Source of the DNA: Paenibacillus sp. FSL K6-1096
GTDB lineage: Bacteria; Bacillota; Bacilli; Paenibacillales; Paenibacillaceae
Assembly (NCBI RefSeq): GCF_037977055.1
Contig: NZ_CP150274.1
Location: 6,324,001 to 6,388,000 of the forward strand
DNA: 64,000 bases
Reading direction: 5' to 3'
Shown here: one piece after another, positions 7,592 through 16,290 of the stretch
Layout: each line of letters opens with the position of its first letter
Position numbering within the stretch: position 1 is the first letter of the stretch
Notes under the pieces: generated by a model
The model's database searches: none
Seen by the model: the letters and a program-made list of their open reading frames with translations, nothing else
Told to the model about the DNA's origin: nothing
Made by a program: the position numbers and the translations under genes

Positions 7592-9448
7592 ATGAATAGA
7601 GTGCAGGATCAGCAGGATCAGCAGGATCAGCAGGATCAGTTAAAGCTTACCGTGTACACACGCATTCCAGATCAGGATTATACGGCGTCTCTCGCAAATA
7701 GCGTTCATCTCGCTTATATGGACGGGCAGCAGAAATGGCAGCCGCTGAACCGGAATTATGGCATTTTGTTTGCCGCGGGAACCGTAGATGAGAACAATGT
7801 GATTCATGAAAAAGGACTGAAGAACCCCTATATCTTCCGCACAGCGGACGGTTCCTTCGGTATCGCGGCCATAAGAGTAAACGCTTCCGGGGAGGACGAT
7901 GAGGAGAGCAAAGGACAGATTCTGCTGTGGACCTCGCCGGATCTGGTCACCTTCGACAGTCTGGGGCTGGTGCAGCTCCACAAGGAGCTGTATGTCCAGG
8001 AGGCTGTCTGCATACCGGACGGGACAGGCGCAGGCTGCGAGCTGCGCTGGCAGGACGACAGCGGGAACGTATATGTGAACCGGCTTGCGGATCTGCGGCA
8101 GCCTCACTTGATCTCGCCGCCGGAGCGGGCGGAAGCCTATACAGTAGAACGGCCGGAGCAGCCGTTTCCCGGAACCGCTCCGGGCAATGTGATCTCGCTG
8201 GACGAAGTGACCGGCAGCCAGATCCTGGCGGCCTGGACACCGGTGTATAACACCGGCATCCGCGTGGCGGAGCAGATCAGTGCCAGCTCGGCGGATGAGC
8301 TGTCTGCGGTTACCGCGACGGCGGTCTACTCAGACGGGTCCACCGCAGACAAGCGCGTAGCCTGGGATACGCGGGAGATCGACTTTAGCGTGCCCGGAAC
8401 GTATACCGTACAAGGCCAGGTGGTTACGCATAACTATCCGTTCCCTTTGGCAAGCGGGTATGCCGACCCGGTCCTCCTCCCGTGGAACGGGAAGTATTAT
8501 TTCCTGGCTACCAATGACAATGTCAATAATATCGGCATCTTTGTCCGGGAAGCGGACACCATAGACGGCTTATTCGCTCCCGGATTCCGGGAAGCGGTCA
8601 TTCTGGATCTGGATGAGGAGCGCAGCTTCATCCAGACCTTCTGGGCGCCGGAATTCCATCTGATCGGCGGAGAATTATACATTCTATTCGCCGTAGGCGG
8701 CAAGGTCTGGGGTCCGCAGTGCCATATCATGAAGCTCAAATCCGGCGGAGATATTATGCAGGCGGCTGACTGGAACGAGCCGGTCCGCGTGAAGCGGATG
8801 GACGGCACGCCGCTGGCCGGAGAGGGAATTACGCTGGACATGACCTATTTCAAGGCAGACGAAACGTCCTGTGTGCTCTGGTCTTACCGCAAGGGGATCG
8901 GCACGCCGCTGGATACCGGCTCCATGATCTATATCGCAACCGTCGATGAAGCGAACCCTGCGGTACTCACCAGCGAGCCGGTGCTGCTCACCCGCCCGCT
9001 GCTGGGCTGGGAGAATGTGCAGGGCACGATCAACAACGAAGGCCCGTACCCGCTGATCACGGAGGATAAGGTGTATATCGCGTACTCCGGCGGGGCGGCA
9101 ACAGGGTACACCTATGCGGTAGGGCTGTTAAGCATTCCGCGGGGCAGCGATGTTCTCGATGCCGCTGCATGGCACAAGGCGAGCACACCGGCCTTGTCCT
9201 ATTATTCGCTGGAAGGCGTCTACGGGCCGGGGCACAATTCCTTCTGCCGTGATGTGGATGGCACGCTGCTGATCCTGTACCACGGGGAAGAGCAGCTGGT
9301 GAAGCATGGAACGCGGTGCTCGGCGATGCACCGGGTGCATTTTGACGCTAAGGGTGTGCCTGTGCTTGATGTCGCCGGAGACAGGGATGTTCACCCGGAT
9401 TACGCCAGCTGCACTATACAATTAACAGTACCAGTATCTAACTCATAA
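7592..9448 (+). CDS. GH43 glycosidase with inserted Ig-like domain
   Basis: Likely intracellular alpha-L-arabinofuranosidase or beta-xylosidase of 618 aa. Residues 18-170 form a region resembling part of a beta-propeller (HLAYMDG, KNPYIFRTADGSFG), residues about 222-280 an Ig-like Big_4-type domain (TATAVYSDGSTADKRV), and 285-610 the GH43 five-bladed propeller. Candidate catalytic residues are Asp292 (YADPVLL), Asp416 (ITLDMTYF) and Glu483 (NNEGPYPL), with WAPEFH at 351-356. Start ATG 7592 follows AAAGGTGAT. The N-terminus carries a short Gln-Asp repeat encoded by four 9-bp units. A second GH43 follows 15 nt downstream. The gene at 38196 has the same domain order. Exact specificity is not determined. 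Confidence 0.85.
   Translation: MNRVQDQQDQQDQQDQLKLTVYTRIPDQDYTASLANSVHLAYMDGQQKWQPLNRNYGILFAAGTVDENNVIHEKGLKNPYIFRTADGSFGIAAIRVNASGEDDEESKGQILLWTSPDLVTFDSLGLVQLHKELYVQEAVCIPDGTGAGCELRWQDDSGNVYVNRLADLRQPHLISPPERAEAYTVERPEQPFPGTAPGNVISLDEVTGSQILAAWTPVYNTGIRVAEQISASSADELSAVTATAVYSDGSTADKRVAWDTREIDFSVPGTYTVQGQVVTHNYPFPLASGYADPVLLPWNGKYYFLATNDNVNNIGIFVREADTIDGLFAPGFREAVILDLDEERSFIQTFWAPEFHLIGGELYILFAVGGKVWGPQCHIMKLKSGGDIMQAADWNEPVRVKRMDGTPLAGEGITLDMTYFKADETSCVLWSYRKGIGTPLDTGSMIYIATVDEANPAVLTSEPVLLTRPLLGWENVQGTINNEGPYPLITEDKVYIAYSGGAATGYTYAVGLLSIPRGSDVLDAAAWHKASTPALSYYSLEGVYGPGHNSFCRDVDGTLLILYHGEEQLVKHGTRCSAMHRVHFDAKGVPVLDVAGDRDVHPDYASCTIQLTVPVSNS
7604..7639 (+). repeat. Four perfect tandem copies of CAGGATCAG at the GH43 N-terminus
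   Basis: CAGGATCAG is repeated at 7604, 7613, 7622 and 7631 and encodes a Gln-Asp-Gln repeat. The unit is three codons, so copy-number change keeps the frame. The paralogue at 38196 lacks it. Confidence 0.95.
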
Positions 9449-9463
9449 TCAGGAGGAACAATC

Positions 9464-10891
9464 ATGGCTAAGCAGCAAGGAATCAACCCGTATCTACCTT
9501 CTTGGGAGTATATCCCGGACGGGGAGCCGTATGTATATGAAGGAAGAGTGTATGTCTATGGCTCGCATGACCGCTTCAACGGACACGCCTTCTGTCTGAA
9601 CGACTATGCCTGCTGGTCAGCGCCGGAGGACAATCTGGGGGATTGGCGGTATGAAGGGATCATGTACCGGGCCACGGATGACCCGCTGAACCCGGATGGC
9701 CGCATGTGCCTGTACGCACCGGATGTGACGCAGGGACCGGATGGCCGCTATTATCTATACTACGTGCTGGACAAGGTTCCGGTGGTATCGGTCGCAGTCT
9801 GTGACAAGCCGGGCGGCAAATATGAATTCTACGGCTATGTCACCTATCAGGACGGCACGCGTCTGGGCGAACGGGCAGGCGATGAGCCGCAGTTTGACCC
9901 GGGGGTATTGACTGAAGGCGACACCACCTACCTGTACACCGGCTTCTGCGGATACGGCGACAAGTCCAGACACGGGGCGATGGCCACCGTACTGGGTCCA
10001 GATATGCTTACCATTATCGAAGAGCCTGTGTTTGTGGCGCCGAGCCAGCCGTATAGCCAGGGGACTGGTTTTGAGGGTTTTGAGTTCTTCGAGGCCCCTT
10101 CCATCCGCAAAAGAGGCGATCTCTACTACCTGATCTACTCCTCAATCTCGATGCATGAGCTGTGTTATGCGACCAGCACTCATCCGACCCGTGACTTCGT
10201 CTACCAGGGAGTCATTGTCAGCAACTGTGATCTGCATATCGATACGTATAAGCCTGCGGAGCGGACGATGTATTACGGCGGGAACAACCACGGCAGTATC
10301 GTGGAGATTCAGGGGCAGTGGTATATTTTCTATCACCGGCATACCAACGGGACCGCGTTCTCGCGTCAGGGCTGTATCGAGCCGATTACCTTCCGTGAGG
10401 ACGGCACGATTCCGCAGGTGGAGATTACGACCTCCGGCCCGAACGGCGGACCACTGGAAGGACGCGGGGAATATCCGGCTTATCTGGCCTGCCATCTGTT
10501 CACCAAGGACCAGGAGATGTACACCGGGGGCTTCGGCAAGGTGGGAGCCTGGATGGACAGCCGGTTTCCGAAGATTACCCAGGACGGGGGCGACGGCGAT
10601 GAGGAGATTGGCTATATTGCCAATATGACCGATTCGGCCACGGCCGGCTTCAAATACTTCGATTGTAAGGGAGTCAGCCGGGTGTCCATCAAGGTGCGCG
10701 GCTACTGCCATGGCGAATTCCAGGTGAAGACGGCCTGGGACGGACCGGCGCTGGCTTCAATTCCCGTAGGCTTCACGAATGTGTGGACTGAATATACTAC
10801 AGACGTAGCTATTCCTGACGGAGTACAGTCCTTGTACTTCACTTATACCGGCGGCGGCGGAGCGCAGCTGGGTTCTTTTACACTGGCATAG
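9464..10891 (+). CDS. GH43 glycosidase with C-terminal CBM6-like domain
   Basis: Cytoplasmic GH43 enzyme of 475 aa, probably an arabinofuranosidase or beta-xylosidase acting on xylan-derived oligosaccharides. The opening INPYLPSWEYIPDGEP places the catalytic base at Asp19; the transition-state Asp is Asp145 (FDPGVL) and the acid Glu210 (FFEAPSIRKR). The propeller ends near residue 320 and the last 140 residues form a beta-sandwich like a CBM6 accessory domain. ATG 9464 follows AGGAGG and the gene lies 15 nt after the preceding GH43, so the two form an operon. No signal peptide is visible. Subfamily assignment would need an alignment. Confidence 0.88.
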   Translation: MAKQQGINPYLPSWEYIPDGEPYVYEGRVYVYGSHDRFNGHAFCLNDYACWSAPEDNLGDWRYEGIMYRATDDPLNPDGRMCLYAPDVTQGPDGRYYLYYVLDKVPVVSVAVCDKPGGKYEFYGYVTYQDGTRLGERAGDEPQFDPGVLTEGDTTYLYTGFCGYGDKSRHGAMATVLGPDMLTIIEEPVFVAPSQPYSQGTGFEGFEFFEAPSIRKRGDLYYLIYSSISMHELCYATSTHPTRDFVYQGVIVSNCDLHIDTYKPAERTMYYGGNNHGSIVEIQGQWYIFYHRHTNGTAFSRQGCIEPITFREDGTIPQVEITTSGPNGGPLEGRGEYPAYLACHLFTKDQEMYTGGFGKVGAWMDSRFPKITQDGGDGDEEIGYIANMTDSATAGFKYFDCKGVSRVSIKVRGYCHGEFQVKTAWDGPALASIPVGFTNVWTEYTTDVAIPDGVQSLYFTYTGGGGAQLGSFTLA

Positions 10892-10899
10892 GCCTGATT

Positions 10900-10947
10900 A
10901 AAAAAAGACAGCAGGACCGCAGCATTCGCTGCCGGTGCTGCTGTCTT
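10900..10947. terminator. Bidirectional terminator between convergent GH43 and AraC genes
   Basis: AAGACAGCAG (10905-10914) pairs with CTGCTGTCTT (10938-10947). The A-run at 10900-10906 becomes a T-run on the minus strand, so the hairpin is best as terminator for the AraC gene and also closes the plus-strand operon. Confidence 0.75.
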
Positions 10948-10962
10948 GTTGTCTAGAGGCTA

Positions 10963-11856
10963 TTACAGGCCGGAGGCGTACCGGGCCTTATATTCTGAGG
11001 GCGTCATGTCCATATAATGCTTGAACCATTTGGTGAAGTAGCTGACATGCTGGAACCCGGACTCCAGAGCAGCCTCCAGCACATTGTAAGCGCCGCTGCG
11101 CAGCAGGCTGGCCGCCTGGCTGATGCGGATATAGTTGAGATATTCCATCGGGCGCATGCCGGTCCGGTCCTTGAAAAACTTACAGAAATGCGAGCGGCTC
11201 AGCGACACCACCGCCGCAAGCTGGTCCAGCTCCAGCTTCTCGCGTGAGTGCTCCTCCATATAGCTTAGCACCCGCCGGATCTGCCGGTTGTCCTCGCGTG
11301 CCCGGCGGGCTCCCGGATCAGGTTCCATCCCCGTCTGTGCGAGCGGGCAGCTGTCGGCAATGAGCAGCAGCAGCAGCGCCTTCAGGCTCATCTCATAGGC
11401 AGGAGCCTTCCGGTCATAACGCGCAAGCAGCTCTCTGACCAGCCGCAGCAGCGGAATATGGGCGCTGTCCGCTGCGGACAGCTGGACCGGGAGCCGGGCC
11501 GTCTCCTGGAGGAGCGGGTCCAGGTACAACTCCTGCACCCGGTCGGGCTGTGCAGAGGACAGCCAGGAGATGCGGAAGACAATCGAGTAGTAGCAGGTGC
11601 CGCCGGAGCCCGTGTCCGTGCCGGAATGGAGCTCCCCGGGATGAACGATCAGGGCATCCCCTGCCTGAAGGGGGTACTCCCGGCTCTCAATATGGAATAC
11701 GGCCTGCCCGGCAGCCATATAGATAATCTCCATCTCATTATGCCAATGCACCGGCAGGATGGTATGCACCCCGGCCGGATGCTCGACCTTATAGATATGC
11801 AGCGGGAATTCCGGCTGGCCGTGCAGCTTGTGCTCACGGTAACGGTGTTCGTACAT
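10963..11856 (-). CDS. AraC-family regulator with cupin sensor domain
   Basis: One-component transcription regulator of 297 aa. The N-terminal cupin has HWHNEMEIIYM and GDALIVHPGELHS, the usual sugar-sensing fold; the C-terminal AraC DNA-binding domain has two helix-turn-helix motifs (about 205-295) with SRSHFCKFFK and FTKWFKHYMDMTPSEYK. The start at 11856 has AGGAGG on the minus strand; the longer frame to 11937 lacks a site. It is divergent from the GH31 gene at 11958 and convergent with the GH43 pair, so local control of GH31 is the simplest guess. The effector is unknown. Confidence 0.9.
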   Translation of the reverse strand: MYEHRYREHKLHGQPEFPLHIYKVEHPAGVHTILPVHWHNEMEIIYMAAGQAVFHIESREYPLQAGDALIVHPGELHSGTDTGSGGTCYYSIVFRISWLSSAQPDRVQELYLDPLLQETARLPVQLSAADSAHIPLLRLVRELLARYDRKAPAYEMSLKALLLLLIADSCPLAQTGMEPDPGARRAREDNRQIRRVLSYMEEHSREKLELDQLAAVVSLSRSHFCKFFKDRTGMRPMEYLNYIRISQAASLLRSGAYNVLEAALESGFQHVSYFTKWFKHYMDMTPSEYKARYASGL

Positions 11857-11904
11857 GCTTTCCTCCTGTGAATCGCAATATTGTGCTGATGAACCGCAAA
11901 TATC

Positions 11905-11924
11905 TGGTAGAGTATCCGCTACCA
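11905..11924. promoter_or_regulatory. Inverted repeat in the AraC/GH31 divergent region
   Basis: TGGTAG (11905-11910) and CTACCA (11919-11924) are perfect arms around 8 nt, midway between two divergent starts. A regulator operator is possible; no promoter boxes are clear enough to call. Confidence 0.35.
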
Positions 11925-11957
11925 ATAATAATATCATTATAACTAATCGGAGTCATA

Positions 11958-14402
11958 ATGAAAGGTGGATGCATAGTGGGAGTGAAGAATGTACAGTCCG
12001 GTGCAAACGGGATCAGGCTGGAGACGGAAGAGGGACTGATGCAGATTGACTGGTGTACGCCGGGCATTGCCAGAATCCGTTATACGCTGAATGCGGAGCT
12101 TAGCAGCAAAGAGAGCCTGATGGTGGTAAGCCGCCCAGAGGCTGAGGCTGTCCAATATAAGGTGACCGACCAAGACGGTTACCTGGAAATCGCAACTGCT
12201 CGGCTGACCATTCAGGTGGATAAAGAGACCTGTGCGTTTAGCTACAGGGACGCGGACGGCAGGCTGCTGGCCCGTGAGCCGCGCAGAGGCGGCAAGACAC
12301 TGGAGCGGACGGAAATCTACCACACTGTATTCGATGCGGATGCGGATGCGGTCGAGACCGGGCAGGGAGCGGACGGGCTGCGGGCCAGGGCCGAAGGTGT
12401 AAGCCGGAGGCTTGCGCGGGAGGCTTTTCATACGAAGCTGGAATTTGAATGGCAGAAGGATGAAGCGCTGTATGGCCTCGGCTCCCATGAAGAGGGGATG
12501 ATGAACCTCCGGGGCAAGCATCAGTACCTGTACCAGCAGAATATGAAGGCGGTTGTACCGGTCCTCGTCTCTACACGCGGCTATGGAATTCTCGTTGATT
12601 CGGGGTCTTACATGACCTTCCATGATGATGCCTTCGGCTCGTATCTCTGGACCGATGCGGATGAGGAGATGGATTACTACTTCATTCATGGGCCGGAATT
12701 CGATGAGATTACAGCGGGCATCCGCTACCTGACCGGAGAAGCGCCGATGCTGCCGAAGTGGTCCTTCGGATATGTGCAGTCCAAGGAACGTTACGTCTCC
12801 CAGCAGGAATTGATTGACATCGTGCAGGGGTACCGTGAACGCTCGCTTCCGCTAGATTGTATTGTGCTTGACTGGCAGTCCTGGACGGGCAACCTGTGGG
12901 GGCAAAAAACATTCGATCCCGGACGCTTCCCTGACCCAACGCAGATGATGGAACGCCTCCATGCCATGAATGCCAAGCTTATGGTCTCCATCTGGCCGAT
13001 TATGGGCGCGGGCGGGGACAATCACGAAGAGATGAAGGCGCGCGGCTTCCTGCTCGGCAATCAGGCAACCTATGATGCCTTCTCGGAAGAGGCCCGGGCG
13101 CTGTACTGGAAGCAGGCGAATGAAGGGCTGTTCGCCCACGGCATCGATGCGTGGTGGTGTGACTGCACCGAGCCGTTCGAGGCTGACTGGAAGGGTGCGG
13201 TGAAGCCGGAGCCGGAGCAGCGCATGCTGATTAATACGGCGGAATCGAAGCGGTATCTGGACCCGGGGCTGATCAATGCCTATTCGATGCAGCATTCCAA
13301 AGGCATCTATGAAGGCCAGCGTGCGGTAACCTCAGACAAGCGGGTCGTCAATCTGACGCGCTCCGCTTATGCCGGACAGCACCGGTATGCCACGATCACC
13401 TGGTCAGGAGATACCGCCGCCAACTGGGAGACGCTGCGTAAGCAGATTGCCGACGGCTTGAACTTCTGTGTGACCGGCTCTCCGTACTGGACGCTGGACA
13501 TCGGCGCCTTCTTCGTGCAGAAGCGCAAGGAGCAATGGTTCTGGAACGGAGATTATGACGAAGGCGTTGCCGATCTTGGCTACCGCGAGCTGTACGTCCG
13601 CTGGTTCCAGCTTGGCGCGTTCCTGCCGATGTTCCGTTCCCACGGAACCGATACGCCACGGGAGATCTGGCAGTTCGGCCAGGAGGGTGAGCTGATGTAC
13701 GACACCCTGGTGAAATACCTGAAGCTGCGTTACCGGCTGATGCCCTATATCTACTCACTGGCCGGTGCGGTTGCCCACCGAAGTTATACCATGTTCCGTG
13801 CCCTGGCCTTCGACTACCGGGAGGATACCCGGGTCCATGACATCGGCGACCAGTTCATGTTCGGGCCGGCCTTCATGGTGGCTCCGGTCACGGAAGCCAT
13901 GTATTACGGCCCCGGCTCCCGTGAGCTTCAAGGGGTGTCCAAGCAGCGCAGCGTCTACCTTCCTGAAGGGGAATGGTACGATTACTGGACCGGGGAACGG
14001 CTTGCCGGCGGCCGGGTGATTGAAGCCGGAGCGGATCTTGCGACGCTGCCGCTCTTCGTCCGTGCCGGGTCGATTGTGCCGGAAGGGCCTGAGACACAAT
14101 ATACGGATGAGCAGCCGGAGGCTATAGTCCGTCTCAAGGTGTACAGCGGCAAGGATGCAGCCTTCACTCTCTACGAGGATGAAGGGGATAACTATAATTA
14201 TGAGCACGGCTCCTGCTCCATGATTACGCTGAACTGGTGTGAGGCGGACCGCAGTCTGACCATCGGGAAGCGGGAAGGGCGTTATGAGGGAATGCCGGAG
14301 GTACGGCAATTTGCCGTGGAGATCACCGGTCAGGCCGGAAGCTGCACAGTGACCTACAGCGGGGAAGCGGTAACCGTCCGGGAGAATGACCTGGCTTTCT
14401 AA
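11958..14402 (+). CDS. GH31 glycosidase (alpha-xylosidase/alpha-glucosidase type)
   Basis: GH31 enzyme of 814 aa, intracellular by absence of a signal peptide. Counting from ATG 11958: N-terminal beta-sandwich to about 265, TIM barrel with nucleophile Asp402 in AWWCDCTEPFE and acid/base Asp485 in TWSGDTAANW, then C-terminal beta domains with a DUF5110-like part (FTLYEDEGDNYNYEHG, about 735-752). GTG 11976 has a better ribosome site (AAAGGTGGA at 11961-11969) than ATG 11958 (only GGAG), so the true protein may be six residues shorter. Next to xylan genes, removal of alpha-linked xylose or glucose from imported oligosaccharides is likely; the nucleophile motif differs from the second GH31 at 34750, so the two probably differ in substrate. 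Confidence 0.88.
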   Translation: MKGGCIVGVKNVQSGANGIRLETEEGLMQIDWCTPGIARIRYTLNAELSSKESLMVVSRPEAEAVQYKVTDQDGYLEIATARLTIQVDKETCAFSYRDADGRLLAREPRRGGKTLERTEIYHTVFDADADAVETGQGADGLRARAEGVSRRLAREAFHTKLEFEWQKDEALYGLGSHEEGMMNLRGKHQYLYQQNMKAVVPVLVSTRGYGILVDSGSYMTFHDDAFGSYLWTDADEEMDYYFIHGPEFDEITAGIRYLTGEAPMLPKWSFGYVQSKERYVSQQELIDIVQGYRERSLPLDCIVLDWQSWTGNLWGQKTFDPGRFPDPTQMMERLHAMNAKLMVSIWPIMGAGGDNHEEMKARGFLLGNQATYDAFSEEARALYWKQANEGLFAHGIDAWWCDCTEPFEADWKGAVKPEPEQRMLINTAESKRYLDPGLINAYSMQHSKGIYEGQRAVTSDKRVVNLTRSAYAGQHRYATITWSGDTAANWETLRKQIADGLNFCVTGSPYWTLDIGAFFVQKRKEQWFWNGDYDEGVADLGYRELYVRWFQLGAFLPMFRSHGTDTPREIWQFGQEGELMYDTLVKYLKLRYRLMPYIYSLAGAVAHRSYTMFRALAFDYREDTRVHDIGDQFMFGPAFMVAPVTEAMYYGPGSRELQGVSKQRSVYLPEGEWYDYWTGERLAGGRVIEAGADLATLPLFVRAGSIVPEGPETQYTDEQPEAIVRLKVYSGKDAAFTLYEDEGDNYNYEHGSCSMITLNWCEADRSLTIGKREGRYEGMPEVRQFAVEITGQAGSCTVTYSGEAVTVRENDLAF

Positions 14403-14431
14403 AGCGGGGGGACTTCCCCACAGGGCATGAC

Positions 14432-15346
14432 TTAAAGCGTGCGGCTGTTCCTCCGGTAGGCGGCGGGGGTCATCCGGGTGATTTTTTTGAAGGTGCGGTA
14501 GAAGTGGGGCATACTCTCGAAGCCGCAGGCCATCGCGATCTGTTCGATGGTGGCACCGGATTGCAGCAGGCTGTCCTTGGCGGCAAAAATCCGCTTCGTC
14601 GCAATATAGTCCGTCACATTCATCCCGAGACGCTGCTTGAAGACCCGGCTGAAGTGGGCCGGAGAGATATTTGCCCGCCCTGCAAGCAGAGCCAGCTCCA
14701 GCGGCTGTTGCAGATGGCCGTCAATATAGGCCAGCGCCTCGCGGAACCAGTCCGGCAGCGACAGATTGGTGTCCACCGGACCGGCGGCCTGCGGCAGACA
14801 GTAGCGGTTCAGATGCAGCAGCGTGAGCTGGAGCAGCAGGGTCAGGGCTTGCCCGCCGTCCGGGCGGTTCTCCCCGCGTTCTGCGTGAAGGGCGTCGATA
14901 TCCTTTTGTATAATTGAGGCATGCTCGGGCGGCAGGGTATACTTGTATTGCTTACGCCTCTTGGCGGTGTCGAACAGCTTCAGGTAAGCATAAGGCTCGC
15001 CGTAGGATTGATGATGAAGCAGACCCGGGCTGAAAAAGACCGCAGAAGAGGTCACCGGCTCCTCACTATCCGGGAACCCGCGGTGCACCGTATTGCCGGG
15101 AACGACAATAATATCGCCCTGGCGCATCTCATAGAAGGTCTGGTCGATGAAGAAGCTCCCTTTGCCCCCGTACACATAGATGAATTCGTACCAGTCATGC
15201 TGATGGTCGGGAAGCTCGCGCTGCGGGCTTTTCGTCTCCTTATAGTCCAGCAGCAGGGAGAAGGGCCCTTGATTGTCAAAATGCTTGGTGATCGGTCCGA
15301 TGATGTTCTCCTCCTTGGGCAGAGCTGTGATTCCTCTCTGTATCAT
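14432..15346 (-). CDS. AraC-family regulator next to the L-galactose-type cassette
   Basis: One-component regulator with an N-terminal cupin (HQHDWYEFIYVYGGKGSF, GDIIVVPGNTVHRG) and C-terminal AraC helix-turn-helix pair (ANISPAHFSRVFKQR, FYRTFKKITRMTPAAYRR). It is divergent from the lactonase-AKR-MDR-GH95 operon and is the obvious candidate for its control. The ATG at 15346 gives 304 aa but has no purine-rich site upstream. A perfect AAGGAGG is found 30-35 nt inside the frame, followed 5 nt later by an ATC codon and no standard start, so the real start is unsettled. The C-terminal boundary and the family call are firm. Confidence 0.85.
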   Translation of the reverse strand: MIQRGITALPKEENIIGPITKHFDNQGPFSLLLDYKETKSPQRELPDHQHDWYEFIYVYGGKGSFFIDQTFYEMRQGDIIVVPGNTVHRGFPDSEEPVTSSAVFFSPGLLHHQSYGEPYAYLKLFDTAKRRKQYKYTLPPEHASIIQKDIDALHAERGENRPDGGQALTLLLQLTLLHLNRYCLPQAAGPVDTNLSLPDWFREALAYIDGHLQQPLELALLAGRANISPAHFSRVFKQRLGMNVTDYIATKRIFAAKDSLLQSGATIEQIAMACGFESMPHFYRTFKKITRMTPAAYRRNSRTL

Positions 15347-15433
15347 ATCAAAATAAGGTATAGATTTGTTTGTTTTCGCTATTTTTATTCCTTTATCGGA
15401 TGTTTACAATAAGATGGAATGGAGGCGGTATCA

Positions 15434-16270
15434 TTGTATATTGATGCTCATCAGCATTACTGGAAGATTGAGAGGGATGATTACGGCTGGATTACGCCGG
15501 AGATTCCGGTGCTGTTCCGGGATTATCTGCCCGCTGATCTGGAGCCGGAGCTAATGAAGCACGGGATCAGCCGGACGGTTGTTGTACAGGCTGCGCCTAC
15601 AGTAGAGGAGACCGAATATATTCTGGGACTCAGCGAGCAGGCAGACTCCGTTGCAGGCGTCATCGGCTGGCTGGATCTTGCAAGCCCTTCCTTCCAGGCT
15701 GAATTCGAACGGCTCAGCAGACATCCGAAGTTCACCGGGCTGCGCGTAATGATTCAGGAGATGGCGGACCCTGGTGTGCTTTTGACCCGGCCTTATATAG
15801 AAGCGCTCTCATTTCTTGCGGAGCGGGATGTGCCGGTGGATCTGCTGGTGCTTGACCATCAGCTTCCACAGCTCATTGAGATGCTGGAGAGGGTTCCGGG
15901 ACTGCGCGGGGTCATTGACCATCTGGCCAAGCCTCCGATTGCCTCGGGCAGCCTGGAGCCGTGGAGAAGCCGGATGGCAGAGGTTGCAGGTCACCCGGGA
16001 ATCTATTGCAAGCTGTCCGGGATGGTGACCGAGGCTGATCCGCAGGGCTGGACGCAGGAGGATTTCACCGCTTACGTTCATGCTGTGCTGGAGCTGTTCG
16101 GACCGGAGCGGGTAATGTTCGGCAGTGATTGGCCGGTGTGCCTGATGGCGGCAACCTATGATGAGGTGGTTGGGATTCTGCGCAATGCCTTACAGGACCG
16201 TTTGTCAGCGGAAGAGATGGAGCCGGTGTTTGGAGCGAATGCGGCCAGATTTTATAAGTTAGATTCATAA
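15434..16270 (+). CDS. Amidohydrolase-family sugar lactonase (COG3618), probable L-galactono-/L-fucono-lactonase
   Basis: Metal-dependent TIM-barrel hydrolase of 278 aa opening a sugar-acid lactone. The start MYIDAHQHYW carries the HxH metal site (His6, His8), and FGSDWPVC near residue 231 supplies the conserved Asp; the family includes L-fuconolactonase and L-rhamnonolactonase. TTG 15434 is chosen since GGAGG at 15421-15425 lies 8 nt upstream and the HxH then falls in its usual place; the ATG at 15419 overlaps nothing useful. It is first in an operon with an L-galactose-dehydrogenase-like AKR and an L-galactonate-dehydrogenase-like MDR, which points to L-galactonolactone as substrate; L-fuconolactone is the alternative. 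Confidence 0.85.
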   Translation: MYIDAHQHYWKIERDDYGWITPEIPVLFRDYLPADLEPELMKHGISRTVVVQAAPTVEETEYILGLSEQADSVAGVIGWLDLASPSFQAEFERLSRHPKFTGLRVMIQEMADPGVLLTRPYIEALSFLAERDVPVDLLVLDHQLPQLIEMLERVPGLRGVIDHLAKPPIASGSLEPWRSRMAEVAGHPGIYCKLSGMVTEADPQGWTQEDFTAYVHAVLELFGPERVMFGSDWPVCLMAATYDEVVGILRNALQDRLSAEEMEPVFGANAARFYKLDS

Positions 16271-16290
16271 ACCATAGGAGGTTGTGCACG

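Noticed and set aside
14405..14419. Terminator between GH31 and the AraC gene at 14432
   Set aside because: GGGGGA/TCCCC gives only a five-base stem with a tiny loop and no T-run on either strand.
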